Positions 16,799 to 26,246 of a stretch of 64,000 nt of DNA are shown in pieces. Numbering within the stretch: the stretch's first letter is position 1; each line of letters begins with the position of its first letter. Source of the DNA: Vibrio cyclitrophicus (GTDB taxonomy: Bacteria; Pseudomonadota; Gammaproteobacteria; Enterobacterales; Vibrionaceae). The stretch spans positions 806,001 through 870,000 of the forward strand of contig NZ_AP025481.1 of NCBI RefSeq assembly GCF_024347435.1, read 5' to 3'. A model generated the notes under the pieces. That model did not search any database and was not told the origin of the DNA. It saw only the letters and a program-made list of their open reading frames with translations. A program made the position numbers and the translations under genes.

Positions 16799-19468
16799 TT
16801 AGAATTTGATTTGGAGTGTTTTCGCTTGGCAAGATGCCAATTCACCAAAAGATAATTCGCCAAAAGACAAGTCACCAAAGGTTTCAATTGCTACATCACC
16901 TTCACGAACGCGCTCGTCCATACTTGTCTCTTTCCAGCTTGAAACCGCTTGAGTGAAAGAGATTGAGTCAGATACTGAACCACTTTCTGCTGGGTTGTAG
17001 ACACGCATGATCAACGCATCTTCGTCTTCAGCTTTCTTAAGCACACTTAATACCGCACCTGCTTGTTGCTTCGATAGCAAGCTGAAGCTCATTGGTAGGT
17101 TTTGTTCGCCCACATTCAGCTTCATCGCGTTGTAAGGGATCTTGTTGTAGCATTCGATTTGAGTGACATTGTCACGTGCTTGCGCCATGATGTTCGCGTC
17201 AATGTGGTTACCCGAGAAGCCACACAGTGTGAATTTACACACTAACTTGCCGCGCACTTGTGAATCTGGGGTCGGGATCTTGATACCAGAAGGACGCCCC
17301 GGACGAAGCAATAGCTCTTCTTTACCCAACACGCCAATACCACGGAATAGTGTCAGTGCGAAGGTATCTCTATTTTCGTCACCTTTAGATGCAATCACTT
17401 CAAATTCACGCAGACCATTCGACATAATAGCCATACCCGCTTTGCCGTTTTCTAGCGCAGCAAAGTTCATTAACTGATACACAGGAACCGGTGCTTCTTT
17501 CCACTTCTCTTCTTCCCAAACCGCCATTGCAGGGTCATTGGTTGGTCGAGTAATACAACCGAACTGGTTATCTGCTACCACAGTTTCAGAAATAAATGGC
17601 GTAGGTACTAATACACGTACACGGTGGTCGTCGGCTTGGTTGTCCAATTCCATACGGACTTCGATGCGGCGAGAACCTTGCTTCAATACCACTTGGCATT
17701 GCGCTTCAACGAATCCATTTTGACCCGTGCGTTCTTCACGCTCTGTAAGGTTTGCTGGCACGTTCATGCGGAAAGCGATGTTTGCTACCGATTGGAAACC
17801 TTGGTGGTCAATTGATGTTTCTACCGGGAATTCATCAGAGTACAACAGCCACTCTTGACGAGATGGAGAGTAATCGTACTCATCGCCGTCATCAGAACCA
17901 TCTTCTAAACGAAGTGCTTGGTCGAATACTTGCTCTGTCTCTTTATCGAAAATAGTCAGAGTACCGTTGTCGTTTACATTAATTCGGTAGTATTCGTTCT
18001 CTAGCAAGTAGTCTTTCTGCTCTGCGACTTTAACTGCGCCCTTCTCATTACCTTGGATGTGTAACGTGGTGAAACCCATCGCTGGCACAGTGCGTTTGAT
18101 TTGAATATCAAACTCCATGAAAGGGTCGTAGTTGCCGTAGTGAACGATTTGACGATCTACTTTACCTGGGTCGATTTGGCGCTTGTCTTGGATGAAGTAT
18201 TCAACTGGGTTTTCGTTTTCATCAAAGATAGAAAATTCTTGAGCACGGATAGTGATGGTTGTGTTCACCACTTCTTCACGCTCATACGGAGAAAGGTTAA
18301 ACATCGCCAGTTTGTCGCAACCTTCGCGATCCGGCATATGGTCAACGATTTTACGTTTATAGAAGTGGATTAGGTTTGTCGCCATGTCGTCCGCAAGGAT
18401 GTAACGGTTTAGGATTTCAGCGTGTACCTTGTCTGAACAACAGCAACCAATAGAGTCATGAGCATGGTTCTTCATGCTCTCTTTCCACATTTTCTCAATC
18501 AAACCGTGGTGATATTCGAAACCTAATGTCCAAGCGATAGACGCTAGAGGTTCTAGGATGTTTACAATCTTGTTTTCGATTTCCGCATGGATCAGTTTGA
18601 TGTCCATACGTGTTGACGAAATCGTGCGGTGAACACGCATGTATTTACCGTCGTTGAATTCGCCTTTGATTGTGTCGAGTTGGTCGCGCGCTGCTTCTAC
18701 TTTCTCGAATACTTCTTCAAAGCGACTCATTGAGAACTCGCGATCTGGGTAGATTTCGCGAAGCTTGTCCATTACTTCAAAGATATCTTTTTGAATCGGC
18801 ATTTGATCGTGGCCGTTCGGTAGCAAGATATCTTTAGTCACCGATGGCTTTTCTAGCACTGGGAAGTACTTATCTAAACGAGCACGCAAGCCTTCTTCGT
18901 CTTGTGGAAGGTATTTACCAATCGCGTAACCTAGCGGAAGCACTTGTGCCACCACTTCACTGCCGTCATTAGACTGCCATAAGAATTCTGTTTTGTTTGT
19001 GCCATGACGCTCTGAACAACCACGCCAGAACATTGCACGCGTGATGTCGAAGCCGTTGTAGATCATTGGCAGCTGTGAGCTCATGCTGAATGAATCTGGT
19101 AGGTAACCAATCTTCATTGCATCGCCAAACTTCATGCAGTCACGAATACCATACATCATGTTACGTACAATTGACTCACCAGAAACTTGCATTGTGTCGG
19201 TTTGAGAATACCAAGGGCCAATAATTAACTTGCCCGCTTCAACCAATGCTTTTACGCGCTCTGTGTTTTCTGGTTTGATTGCAAAGTAATCTTCTAGAAC
19301 GGCGGTTTGACCATCTAGAACGTAATATTTGTATTCTGGATCGCTCTCCAGACGGTTCATGATTTCTTCCATGTTGTTCACAAGAAGAATACGAGACTCT
19401 TCTGTTGTGAAATACCATTCACGATCCCAGTGCATGTGAGGAGTAATGTGTACGCGTGATGTAGTCAT
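16799..19468 (-). CDS. mngB: Mannosylglycerate hydrolase, GH38 alpha-mannosidase
   Basis: This ~889-residue enzyme begins [23 protein letters not shown], the conserved GH38 N-terminus with the HxHWD zinc-binding motif. [15 protein letters not shown] carries the catalytic nucleophile Asp, and [10 protein letters not shown] holds further zinc ligands. MngB cleaves 2-O-(6-phospho-alpha-mannosyl)-D-glycerate into mannose-6-phosphate and glycerate in the cytoplasm; there is no signal peptide. ATGs at 19474 and 19468 are both possible, with the latter better spaced from an AGG. It follows the MngA transporter gene after an unusually long 230-bp gap. The symbol rests on strong family resemblance plus the transporter, regulator and kinase neighbours. 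Confidence 0.92.
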   Translation of the reverse strand: MTTSRVHITPHMHWDREWYFTTEESRILLVNNMEEIMNRLESDPEYKYYVLDGQTAVLEDYFAIKPENTERVKALVEAGKLIIGPWYSQTDTMQVSGESIVRNMMYGIRDCMKFGDAMKIGYLPDSFSMSSQLPMIYNGFDITRAMFWRGCSERHGTNKTEFLWQSNDGSEVVAQVLPLGYAIGKYLPQDEEGLRARLDKYFPVLEKPSVTKDILLPNGHDQMPIQKDIFEVMDKLREIYPDREFSMSRFEEVFEKVEAARDQLDTIKGEFNDGKYMRVHRTISSTRMDIKLIHAEIENKIVNILEPLASIAWTLGFEYHHGLIEKMWKESMKNHAHDSIGCCCSDKVHAEILNRYILADDMATNLIHFYKRKIVDHMPDREGCDKLAMFNLSPYEREEVVNTTITIRAQEFSIFDENENPVEYFIQDKRQIDPGKVDRQIVHYGNYDPFMEFDIQIKRTVPAMGFTTLHIQGNEKGAVKVAEQKDYLLENEYYRINVNDNGTLTIFDKETEQVFDQALRLEDGSDDGDEYDYSPSRQEWLLYSDEFPVETSIDHQGFQSVANIAFRMNVPANLTEREERTGQNGFVEAQCQVVLKQGSRRIEVRMELDNQADDHRVRVLVPTPFISETVVADNQFGCITRPTNDPAMAVWEEEKWKEAPVPVYQLMNFAALENGKAGMAIMSNGLREFEVIASKGDENRDTFALTLFRGIGVLGKEELLLRPGRPSGIKIPTPDSQVRGKLVCKFTLCGFSGNHIDANIMAQARDNVTQIECYNKIPYNAMKLNVGEQNLPMSFSLLSKQQAGAVLSVLKKAEDEDALIMRVYNPAESGSVSDSISFTQAVSSWKETSMDERVREGDVAIETFGDLSFGELSFGELASCQAKTLQIKF

Positions 19469-19679
19469 AATCATTTACCTAAATGTGTCGCTTCGAGTAA
19501 AACTAAAGTTCGAACCCAAACACGACTAAATTAAAGTTTTTCAAGGGGTTAAAATTGGCTGCCACTAAATTTAGGGTGCAGAAAACCACGCCCAGAATCT
19601 GTGTGAATAAAACCGTTAGGAGCACAGGCATTTAGGACAGCCAAGTTGTTCGTTATTTTTTATACGGTGTTTTAATTGC

Positions 19680-19696
19680 GAGCTAGAAGCTAGCTC
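19680..19696 (-). other. Intercistronic hairpin between mngA and mngB
   Basis: GAGCTAG (19680-19686) and CTAGCTC (19690-19696) form a 7-bp stem with a 3-nt loop, 10 bases after the mngA stop. There is no T-tract. It may stabilise the mngA mRNA 3' end or reduce read-through. The remaining ~200 bp of the gap shows no open frame I trust. Confidence 0.45.
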
Positions 19697-19705
19697 AAAA
19701 TTCAG

Positions 19706-21640
19706 TTAGTTCTGTGTTGCAGTACTTGCTTCAAACTTACCCTTTTTTACAGCGTGACCACGCCACATCAGAAGAGTAACAGTTGAAATCACTGTGCCGA
19801 CAATCGCAGCACCGAACCAGATTGCAGCAGCAGAGAATGCGCCCAAACCTGAATCGTGTAACAAGAAGATAGAGAAGATACCTGCACCCGGAGTCGATAG
19901 ACCAATACCTGCCGCGCCAACCATCGCACCTGTAACCACTGATCCTAGTAAGAATGAGCCGATTACACGGATTGGATCTTCAATCGCCATTGGGATTGCA
20001 CCTTCGGTAATACCCGCAAGGCCAAGTAGCCATGTCGATTTACCGGTTTCAATCTCAAAGTCTTTGAATAGGCGTGGAGCAATCATGGTTGAAGCCGTTA
20101 CAGTGAACGCCGATACCATTTTTACTGAACCAAAGATTGCGTAAGGGCCATAAACACCGTTCGCCATCGCACCTAAACAGAATGCGTAAGCGGCTTTGTT
20201 TACCGGACCACCTAAATCGAATGACACAAACAGACCAAGAATCGCACCCAATAACAGCGCATTGGTGCCTGACATACCGTTCAACCAATCCGTTAGACCT
20301 TGGTTTAGGAACGCTACCGGTTTACCGATAACAAATAGCATCAAGCTACCCGCTACCAAAGTACCAATCACAGGGTAAAGGTAGAAAGTAAGGAATCCGT
20401 TAAACGCAGGACCTAAGCGAACATGCTCTTTTACCCAACGCATCACATAACCAGCAATCAAACCACCAACAACACCGCCTAGGAAACCAGAGCCAATGAT
20501 GTTTGCTGCAATACCTGCGGCAAAACCAGGGCCAAGTGCGGGCTTGTCTGCTAGTGAATAAGCTGTGTAAGCCGCCAGTACTGGCACCATCAATGTACCC
20601 AGTAGGCCGCCACCTAGTTTGCGATACATCCATAGCCAAGAATCTTTTGTTGCGTAAAGATCTTGCAGGTCAAAAATTTGTGCGATAAGAACAGCAACCG
20701 CAAGAACAGTACCACCAGCAACGATAAGAGGAACCGCGTAAGAAATACCAGAAAGCAGTGCTTGTTTAAGCTCAGTTTTCAGTGGCAACTTTTTAGGCTT
20801 GTTGTCAGTAGCCACTGTGCGTTCTGCACCATTACCTTTTTTCGACTCTTCAATCGCTTCATTAAGAATGCGCTCACCGTGTTTAATCGGTTCTGCAACT
20901 GGTGTTTCAACACGAGGAATGCCGTTAAAGCGCTCAGATTCTTTAATCGCAACTTCAGCAGCAAAAACACACGCCACAGCATTGTTAAGTTGTTCCGCAG
21001 TTAAGCGATCTTCAATACCGTTTGCGCCCTGCTTTTCAACATGAACCTTGTAGCCAAGCTTTTTTCCCGCTTTTTCTAGGTACTCAGCCGCCATATAGGT
21101 GTGAGCAATGCCTGCTGGGCAAGCAGTAACACATACAATTGTCGGCGCATTTGTATCTAATTTGTCTTGTTTTTCTTCTTGTTGATTGTCGCCATCAAGA
21201 AGCGCAAAGATTTCTTCAGCGGTTGTCGCTTTTAATACAGCTTCGCGAACATCGTCATCAACCAATGTAGTTGTCAATGCAGTAAGCAGATGCATGTGGG
21301 TAGAACCCGCTTCTGCATTTGGAATCGCAATTAGGAAGATAAGATTTACATCTTCGTCTTCATCCAAGCCTTTCCATTTCATGTCTTCTTTAAGAGTTGC
21401 TACAGCGAAGCCAGCTTCTTTAACCGCGTCAGCCTTACCATGCGGTACTGCTAAGCCTTCGCCAAGCGCTGTCGGGCCTTGCTCTTCACGAGCAAATACT
21501 GCATCAAGGTACTCTTGCTTGTTATGCAGTTTGCCTTGCTGATCCAGTTGGTCAGCAAGTGCGTAAATCGCTTCTTCTCGACTGCTAAACGTAGTTTGCA
21601 GATTTACGAGCGACTTATTCGTTAGAGTAGTAAGTTTCAT
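19706..21640 (-). CDS. mngA: Mannosylglycerate PTS permease, EIIABC (fructose-like)
   Basis: This 644-residue protein fuses three PTS domains. EIIA (about 1-150) has the phosphorylated His in GLAVPHGKAD (H67). EIIB (about 166-265) has the active Cys in VTACPAGIAHT (C174). EIIC (about 290-635) has multiple membrane spans, including GGTVLAVAVLIAQIF and LGAILGLFVSFDLGGPVNKAAYAF. It imports and phosphorylates 2-O-alpha-mannosyl-D-glycerate at C6 of mannose. The fructose-family EIIC alone could suggest a fructose or mannitol substrate; the adjacent GH38 hydrolase, glycerate kinase, manA and MngR-type repressor make mannosylglycerate the best assignment. It is the first gene of the operon. Confidence 0.9.
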   Translation of the reverse strand: MKLTTLTNKSLVNLQTTFSSREEAIYALADQLDQQGKLHNKQEYLDAVFAREEQGPTALGEGLAVPHGKADAVKEAGFAVATLKEDMKWKGLDEDEDVNLIFLIAIPNAEAGSTHMHLLTALTTTLVDDDVREAVLKATTAEEIFALLDGDNQQEEKQDKLDTNAPTIVCVTACPAGIAHTYMAAEYLEKAGKKLGYKVHVEKQGANGIEDRLTAEQLNNAVACVFAAEVAIKESERFNGIPRVETPVAEPIKHGERILNEAIEESKKGNGAERTVATDNKPKKLPLKTELKQALLSGISYAVPLIVAGGTVLAVAVLIAQIFDLQDLYATKDSWLWMYRKLGGGLLGTLMVPVLAAYTAYSLADKPALGPGFAAGIAANIIGSGFLGGVVGGLIAGYVMRWVKEHVRLGPAFNGFLTFYLYPVIGTLVAGSLMLFVIGKPVAFLNQGLTDWLNGMSGTNALLLGAILGLFVSFDLGGPVNKAAYAFCLGAMANGVYGPYAIFGSVKMVSAFTVTASTMIAPRLFKDFEIETGKSTWLLGLAGITEGAIPMAIEDPIRVIGSFLLGSVVTGAMVGAAGIGLSTPGAGIFSIFLLHDSGLGAFSAAAIWFGAAIVGTVISTVTLLMWRGHAVKKGKFEASTATQN

Positions 21641-21737
21641 AACCTTTGTCCCATAGTCACGGATTAGTACGACAGTCGTCCCTGCCGACGATAGTGATAA
21701 TACAACTTCAAGACATTTAATCCGTGATCACGATCTC

Positions 21738-21838
21738 ACCAATACATATTTGTATTTAATTTGTATTTAAATCGTATTGGTAAATCCTTTAAGAAAGCTT
21801 GTTATGTATCGTTTAATTTGTATTATATGTACTACAAA
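21738..21838 (-). promoter_or_regulatory. Operator/promoter region between mngR and mngA
   Basis: The 317-bp divergent gap holds several repeats: an inverted pair ACCAATAC (21738-21745) with GTATTGGT (21774-21781); inside it two perfect tandem copies of ATTTGTATTTA (21748-21758, 21759-21769); and a further palindrome TTTGTA (21817-21822) with TACAAA (21833-21838). TTGTA/TACAA elements are plausible binding sites for the GntR/HutC-type repressor MngR. Confidence 0.55.
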
Positions 21839-21957
21839 ACGCCGATACGACGCTCACACTAACCTTTAAAACAAGGCTTATATAGAGCAAATTTACGTAT
21901 TTAAGGTACAGGTTGTTAATCAAAGTCTAGTTGTTCTAGCGCACAAACGAGGCAAAA

Positions 21958-22674
21958 ATGGCAAGACTCCCGATGTATCGCCAAATCGCAGATGCAATAA
22001 GAGAAAAGATCAGTTCTGGTGAGTATAAGGTTGGAGAAGCACTCCCAACAGAAGCGCAACTGCGTGAAGTTTTTTCTGTAAGCCGTGTAACGGTTAGACA
22101 AGCGCTCAAGCTCCTGATCGAAAATGATGAACTCGAAAGCGTTCAAGGCAGCGGCACTTATGTCAAAGAGAACAAAATCAATTACGACATTTACAAACAG
22201 TCGAGCTTTCAAGAAAAGTGGGCGCATTTGGATGTGGTTACACACAGTGATGTTCTAGCCTTTGAAATGAAGCCCTGTTCTTTGGCGATGTCTGAACATC
22301 TAGATATTAAAGAAGGCGAATTAGTTTTCTACGTAAAGCGTGTTCGCTTCATAGACAACAATCCAATCACGGTTGAAGAAACTTGGTTACCTGTTGCCCT
22401 ATTCCCAGATCTCACCTATCAAGTGATGCAGACATCAAAGTACGACTTTATTGAGAACACCAAAGGCATGGTGATTGATAGAAGTGAGCAAGAACTGGTG
22501 CCGATTCTTCCGCCTGAAGACGTTGCTAAACAGTTAGGGATTGACCCAACTCAGCCTATCATTGAAAAACGTACTCGAGGTTACCTCGCCAATAACACGG
22601 TGTTCGAGTACAGCCGTAACTACTTCACATCTAACGATTACAGATTTACTTTGGTCGCAAGACGCCAGAGATAA
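21958..22674 (+). CDS. mngR: GntR-family (UTRA domain) repressor of mannosylglycerate genes
   Basis: This 238-residue regulator has an N-terminal GntR winged helix (about 5-70: YRQIADAIREKISSGEYKVGEALPTEAQLREVFSVSRVTVRQALKLL) and a C-terminal UTRA ligand domain (about 90-235) ending FEYSRNYFTSNDYRFTLVARR, the typical UTRA close. HutC/FarR subfamily members bind small effectors, often sugar phosphates or acids. Divergent placement from mngA matches the E. coli mngR-mngAB layout. The likely inducer is mannosylglycerate or its phosphate. The repeats in the intergenic region are the probable operators. Confidence 0.88.
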   Translation: MARLPMYRQIADAIREKISSGEYKVGEALPTEAQLREVFSVSRVTVRQALKLLIENDELESVQGSGTYVKENKINYDIYKQSSFQEKWAHLDVVTHSDVLAFEMKPCSLAMSEHLDIKEGELVFYVKRVRFIDNNPITVEETWLPVALFPDLTYQVMQTSKYDFIENTKGMVIDRSEQELVPILPPEDVAKQLGIDPTQPIIEKRTRGYLANNTVFEYSRNYFTSNDYRFTLVARRQR

Positions 22675-22710
22675 TACTCATCAGCAAGTTTCTATAACAG
22701 TAGATGACCA

Positions 22711-22737
22711 ACACAGAGAGCGCCTTGTTCTCTGTGT
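22711..22737 (+). terminator. Hairpin after mngR
   Basis: ACACAGAGA (22711-22719) pairs with TCTCTGTGT (22729-22737), followed by a weak pyrimidine tract (TTCTGTGC). Confidence 0.5.
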
Positions 22738-22905
22738 TTCTGTGCTGTTATCTCAATCATAAACCTAACTTTCTCCCCAAAATATTCCTAAACCAATATC
22801 AAGCAACCTCACGAAAGATCATTCACGTTCATTTAAATACTGTTCGCGCACTTTGAACATAAACTAAGCGCCAAATGACAAGAACAACAGTCGACAGGAA
22901 TGTAG

Positions 22906-23802
22906 ATGAATACCAAACAACTTGAGGACGCTGTAAGTGAAGTGACCTTGTTCAACCAGCACCTGCACTTAATCCAATCCGTGCATACCATTCCGACCCC
23001 AAAAATGAATTGGGAGTCGATTGCGATAGAACCTGCACCAGTAATGCCAACAGTTCGATTCGATCATAAAGTCAAAGCCATAGAAGCGCTTGATGAATAC
23101 AAACCATACTGGCTAGATATTCTGTTGGGTAACAAGTCTAAGTTTCACACCCTCACAAGCAATGTCGAGCGAGCAGCAGAAAAAGACATAGAGCAATATA
23201 AAACGGAATTTGTACATTGGGTTCAGAACTACAGCTACTGGGTAAAAAGTAATCAGTTATCGAAAGGCGTTTTGAATAACGATAGCCAAGCAAAGTTGTC
23301 TGCCCTTTCTAAAGCTCAGCAAAACCTGATGAACGTAGCGGTGGTCGACACCAAACTGATTAACCATAACTTCAATACCTATAAGAATGGTCACCTGTTA
23401 GAAATCAACATTCAGGTTAATAAGCACAACGTGATCCCTAAAGAAAAAAAGGTATTGTGCCAAGGCGAAGTAAAGCTTGAAACGATGTCTCTTTATGAAA
23501 GCAATACCTTATATCGTGAGTACGTGTGCAGCTGTATTCTTAAATGTGCGCAAGATGCTTTCAATGTCTTACCCGAGACGAGCGTCTTGGTCAACGTTGA
23601 ACAGATTTCAGCAGATCAATCGAGCGAAACCATCGTTTCATGCCATGTAGAACAAGGACTACTCGAGTTCTTATTAATCGAAGACGATAAACCCTCTGAG
23701 ACACTTGAATTCTTTGTCCACATTGAAGATTTTAATCCTCATCGAGGTAATGGGTTCTCAGCGATAAAAACGATCTTTTCGCCTTTGCCTATTGCGTCGT
23801 AA
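22906..23802 (+). CDS. Conserved-looking hypothetical protein, cytoplasmic
   Basis: I do not recognise this 298-residue protein. An AGGAA lies about 8 bases before the ATG. There is no signal peptide or transmembrane helix. The first ~130 residues are helical and polar (KVKAIEALDEYKPYWLDIL, NVERAAEKDIEQYKTEFVHWVQNYSYWVK). The rest alternates strands and helices and includes a Cys-containing segment (YREYVCSCILKCAQDAFNVLP) and a stretch of acidic residues (LLIEDDKPSETLEFFVHIEDF). The neighbours are mngR upstream and a DUF481 protein downstream, both on the same strand but not closely spaced, so context gives no function. Confidence 0.55.
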   Translation: MNTKQLEDAVSEVTLFNQHLHLIQSVHTIPTPKMNWESIAIEPAPVMPTVRFDHKVKAIEALDEYKPYWLDILLGNKSKFHTLTSNVERAAEKDIEQYKTEFVHWVQNYSYWVKSNQLSKGVLNNDSQAKLSALSKAQQNLMNVAVVDTKLINHNFNTYKNGHLLEINIQVNKHNVIPKEKKVLCQGEVKLETMSLYESNTLYREYVCSCILKCAQDAFNVLPETSVLVNVEQISADQSSETIVSCHVEQGLLEFLLIEDDKPSETLEFFVHIEDFNPHRGNGFSAIKTIFSPLPIAS

Positions 23803-23891
23803 CTCACTCGCATTTTCGATTCAATCATTGACGACTCTTCACGACTAACCTTGCGTTCATCGTGTTCAATCACCTTATATACCAAACCATT

Positions 23892-24746
23892 ATGTCGACA
23901 CACGCTATCTCACAAACAACGCGCCCATTAACCAACACAGTTTCATACACACGATCCTTAATAAAGCTACCTTTAGTTCTAATCGCTATCTCTATGCCCG
24001 TATTTGCCGAAGAAGTTGAAGAAGTAGAACTCGAGGGCGACATCGTATTAAGCGAAGGTTCTGACTTACAAGAAGAAGCTCAAGCATCCCCTTTTACAAC
24101 CCTGACTAAACTCGGGTTTATCTACTCACAAAACACCAGCTCATCTTTGTCGATCAACTCTGGAATCTCTGTTGGATACAAAAAAGAGAACTGGGGCCAA
24201 CGAGTTCAGTTTGATACCTACTATACCGATGCTGAAAACGATGAAGACGGCACCAATCGCTATACCACCAACTATGGCATCAGCTATGACTTGAACGAAG
24301 TCACCTATTTGGTCGCGACAACACGTTTTGAACACGACCACTTTGGTACTTATCGTAAGCAATTTATAACGGCTACAGGATTGGGTCGCCACTTTTATGA
24401 TACTGAAAGAATCAAACTTCAAGGCTCTGCTGGTCCGGGTTACCGAATCAGTCAACGCCAATCCTCCGATGAAGAGTTCCCGAACAAAGAGAACTATGAA
24501 CTGATCGTGAATGCCAGTGTTGATGGCTCTTTGACGATCACAGAAACGTTTTCTATGGGGGCAACGGCTAACATGGCTTACGGTGAAGAGAACACCAATT
24601 ACAACCTCAAAGGCTATCTAAAGAACATATTGATGGGCAATTTAGCTCTGACTTTTGATACCGAATACATCTACAACACCACTGTCGCATCAGACCAAAG
24701 TAACGCCGAAATCTACAGCTCAATGAACCTCAACTACGATTTCTAA
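23892..24746 (+). CDS. DUF481-family outer membrane protein (YdiY-like)
   Basis: Starting at the ATG at 23892 gives 284 residues; a GTG at 23862 extends the frame. A hydrophobic signal segment (LIKLPLVLIAISMPVFAEE, about residues 25-40) precedes an acidic linker (EEVEEVELEGDIVLSEGSDLQEEA). A barrel-like domain of regular amphipathic strands follows and ends in Phe (SSMNLNYDF). This matches the DUF481 salt-induced outer-membrane protein family, whose role is unknown. The signal peptide lies unusually far from the start, which may mean the true start is further downstream, although no Met is well placed. Confidence 0.65.
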   Translation: MSTHAISQTTRPLTNTVSYTRSLIKLPLVLIAISMPVFAEEVEEVELEGDIVLSEGSDLQEEAQASPFTTLTKLGFIYSQNTSSSLSINSGISVGYKKENWGQRVQFDTYYTDAENDEDGTNRYTTNYGISYDLNEVTYLVATTRFEHDHFGTYRKQFITATGLGRHFYDTERIKLQGSAGPGYRISQRQSSDEEFPNKENYELIVNASVDGSLTITETFSMGATANMAYGEENTNYNLKGYLKNILMGNLALTFDTEYIYNTTVASDQSNAEIYSSMNLNYDF

Positions 24747-24766
24747 ATTACGCTTCCCCATCGAAC

Positions 24767-24786
24767 ATGCAAAAGGATTTGCATGA
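24767..24786. repeat. Short inverted repeat before the alginate lyase gene
   Basis: CATGCAAA (24767-24774) and TTTGCATG (24779-24786) flank AGGA. There is no T-run, so it is either a weak transcription end for the DUF481 gene or a regulator site. Confidence 0.35.
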
Positions 24787-24997
24787 TCGTTCAGAGAATC
24801 ATTACTAAGCCGTATACGAAAACCAACCTCATTGACTCTAGCTCTAGCTCCATAACTAGAAAAATTGTATTGAGATGTGTTTTTGGGATCGGTAGCTCAA
24901 AGCTCTGTCAACAAAATGTAAAACCGCTCTTTAGCCAATGAAAACCTCATGGTTTATCGATAAAGTTTGCTCACCTTTTGTATTACAAATTATTTTT

Positions 24998-25954
24998 ATG
25001 TTCAACTATCAACAACCTTTAAAATACCTCAAAGTTGCTGCGTTTATCTCTAGTGGATTATTACTCGCTGGCTGTGAAGCTAATGCTAAAAGCGAACAAG
25101 CAGAGCTTAAAACATGCACAGATTGCAATTGGAACATCGAGCAATGGAAAATCACCCTTCCAGTTAGTGGTGACGATTACTACAACAATGGCCGTAGCAG
25201 CGCAGCCGAGCTCATTCCCCAAGAATGTAATGGTAAAGAGTACTTAACCAACGACACTCATCTTCCTTGGTTCTCTCGTGAGTCTGTTAATGGCGAAGAA
25301 CGTCTAAAATTCACCGTTGATCTTGGTGGTCAAGTTTCAACTACAGCAAACACAAAATACGCTCGTTCGGAACTTCGTGAATTGTATAAGTTCAATACCG
25401 AAAATCGATGCAGCACTAAAGACCAAAACTGGGCGGTAACAGGGACACATGAACTTAAAGCGACAGTGAGCGTTGATCAGTTCCCGAATAAAGACGTGAC
25501 AGGCAGTGACCCAAAAGTCGTTCTCGGCCAAATTCATGGTAAAGACATTAAACAAGCGCTAGTGAAATTGCAGTGGGATGGTGAAAATAAGCCGGTACGT
25601 GTTGTTCTGAACGATTCATTTCTACCAGGAAACAAAATGTGTAGCGACTGTCAGCCATTCAGTGTCAACCTAGGAGTCGCACCTGCAAACCTGGATTGGG
25701 ATTACACGATTCGCCTCGATGAGCAAGGTATTTACCTTTCAACACTCATTAATGACGAATTATCAGAGCGCTTCTTACCTTGGGGCATCGAAACAGAAGA
25801 TCGTGATGGTAACAAGGTTACGTTGTCAAAAGCATGGTTAAAGGAAGAGTACTACTTTAAAGCCGGTCTTTACGCCCAAATAAAGCCTTCAAGAGAGTTT
25901 GCTGGTCAAGTATTCTCGGTTAGCTTTTCGAAGATCAATATTGATCATAGATAG
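24998..25954 (+). CDS. Alginate lyase, polysaccharide lyase family 7, lipoprotein
   Basis: From the ATG at 24998 the protein has 318 residues with a lipoprotein signal (LLLAGC, Cys 26); the open frame's earlier ATG at 24938 would spoil the signal peptide. The three PL7 active-site blocks are present: RSELRE (123-128), QIH (178-180) and YFKAGLYAQ (286-294), which carry the catalytic Arg, Gln, His and Tyr. The enzyme cleaves alginate by beta-elimination at the cell surface or in the periplasm. QIH rather than QVH has been linked to activity on guluronate-containing chains. It stands alone here, without other alginate genes in the window, and is followed by a hairpin. Confidence 0.9.
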   Translation: MFNYQQPLKYLKVAAFISSGLLLAGCEANAKSEQAELKTCTDCNWNIEQWKITLPVSGDDYYNNGRSSAAELIPQECNGKEYLTNDTHLPWFSRESVNGEERLKFTVDLGGQVSTTANTKYARSELRELYKFNTENRCSTKDQNWAVTGTHELKATVSVDQFPNKDVTGSDPKVVLGQIHGKDIKQALVKLQWDGENKPVRVVLNDSFLPGNKMCSDCQPFSVNLGVAPANLDWDYTIRLDEQGIYLSTLINDELSERFLPWGIETEDRDGNKVTLSKAWLKEEYYFKAGLYAQIKPSREFAGQVFSVSFSKINIDHR

Positions 25955-26000
25955 AATGTCACCCCATCAGTTGTGTCTAAAATCACTACTGATACTTGAA

Positions 26001-26036
26001 AACGGCGTGTGGGTATCTCATCCATACGCTGTTTTA
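26001..26036 (+). terminator. Terminator after the alginate lyase gene
   Basis: AACGGCGTGTGG (26001-26012) pairs with CCATACGCTGTT (26022-26033) with two wobble pairs, then TTAT. The rest of the gap to 26246 shows nothing distinctive. Confidence 0.6.
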
Positions 26037-26246
26037 TCACTGATACGCCCACGACATCGCAACTCGCTAAGTTAAACTTGCGTTCAAATGACCTCGCCTA
26101 AGCAAGGACTGAAAGCTTCTTAAAGTAACCCCTCCTTCACGCTGATTATATAGAAAACGTTAATTCTGTTTTGCCCAGCGGCCCGTTTATCTACAAACCT
26201 TGGTGTAATAGATTGGTTGCAAGCAAACAAAAGGAGCGAACACATT

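Noticed and set aside
20055..21044. Several 60-115 residue frames on both strands inside mngA
   Set aside because: They overlap one another and the well-supported mngA frame, and none has a start signal or a recognisable domain.
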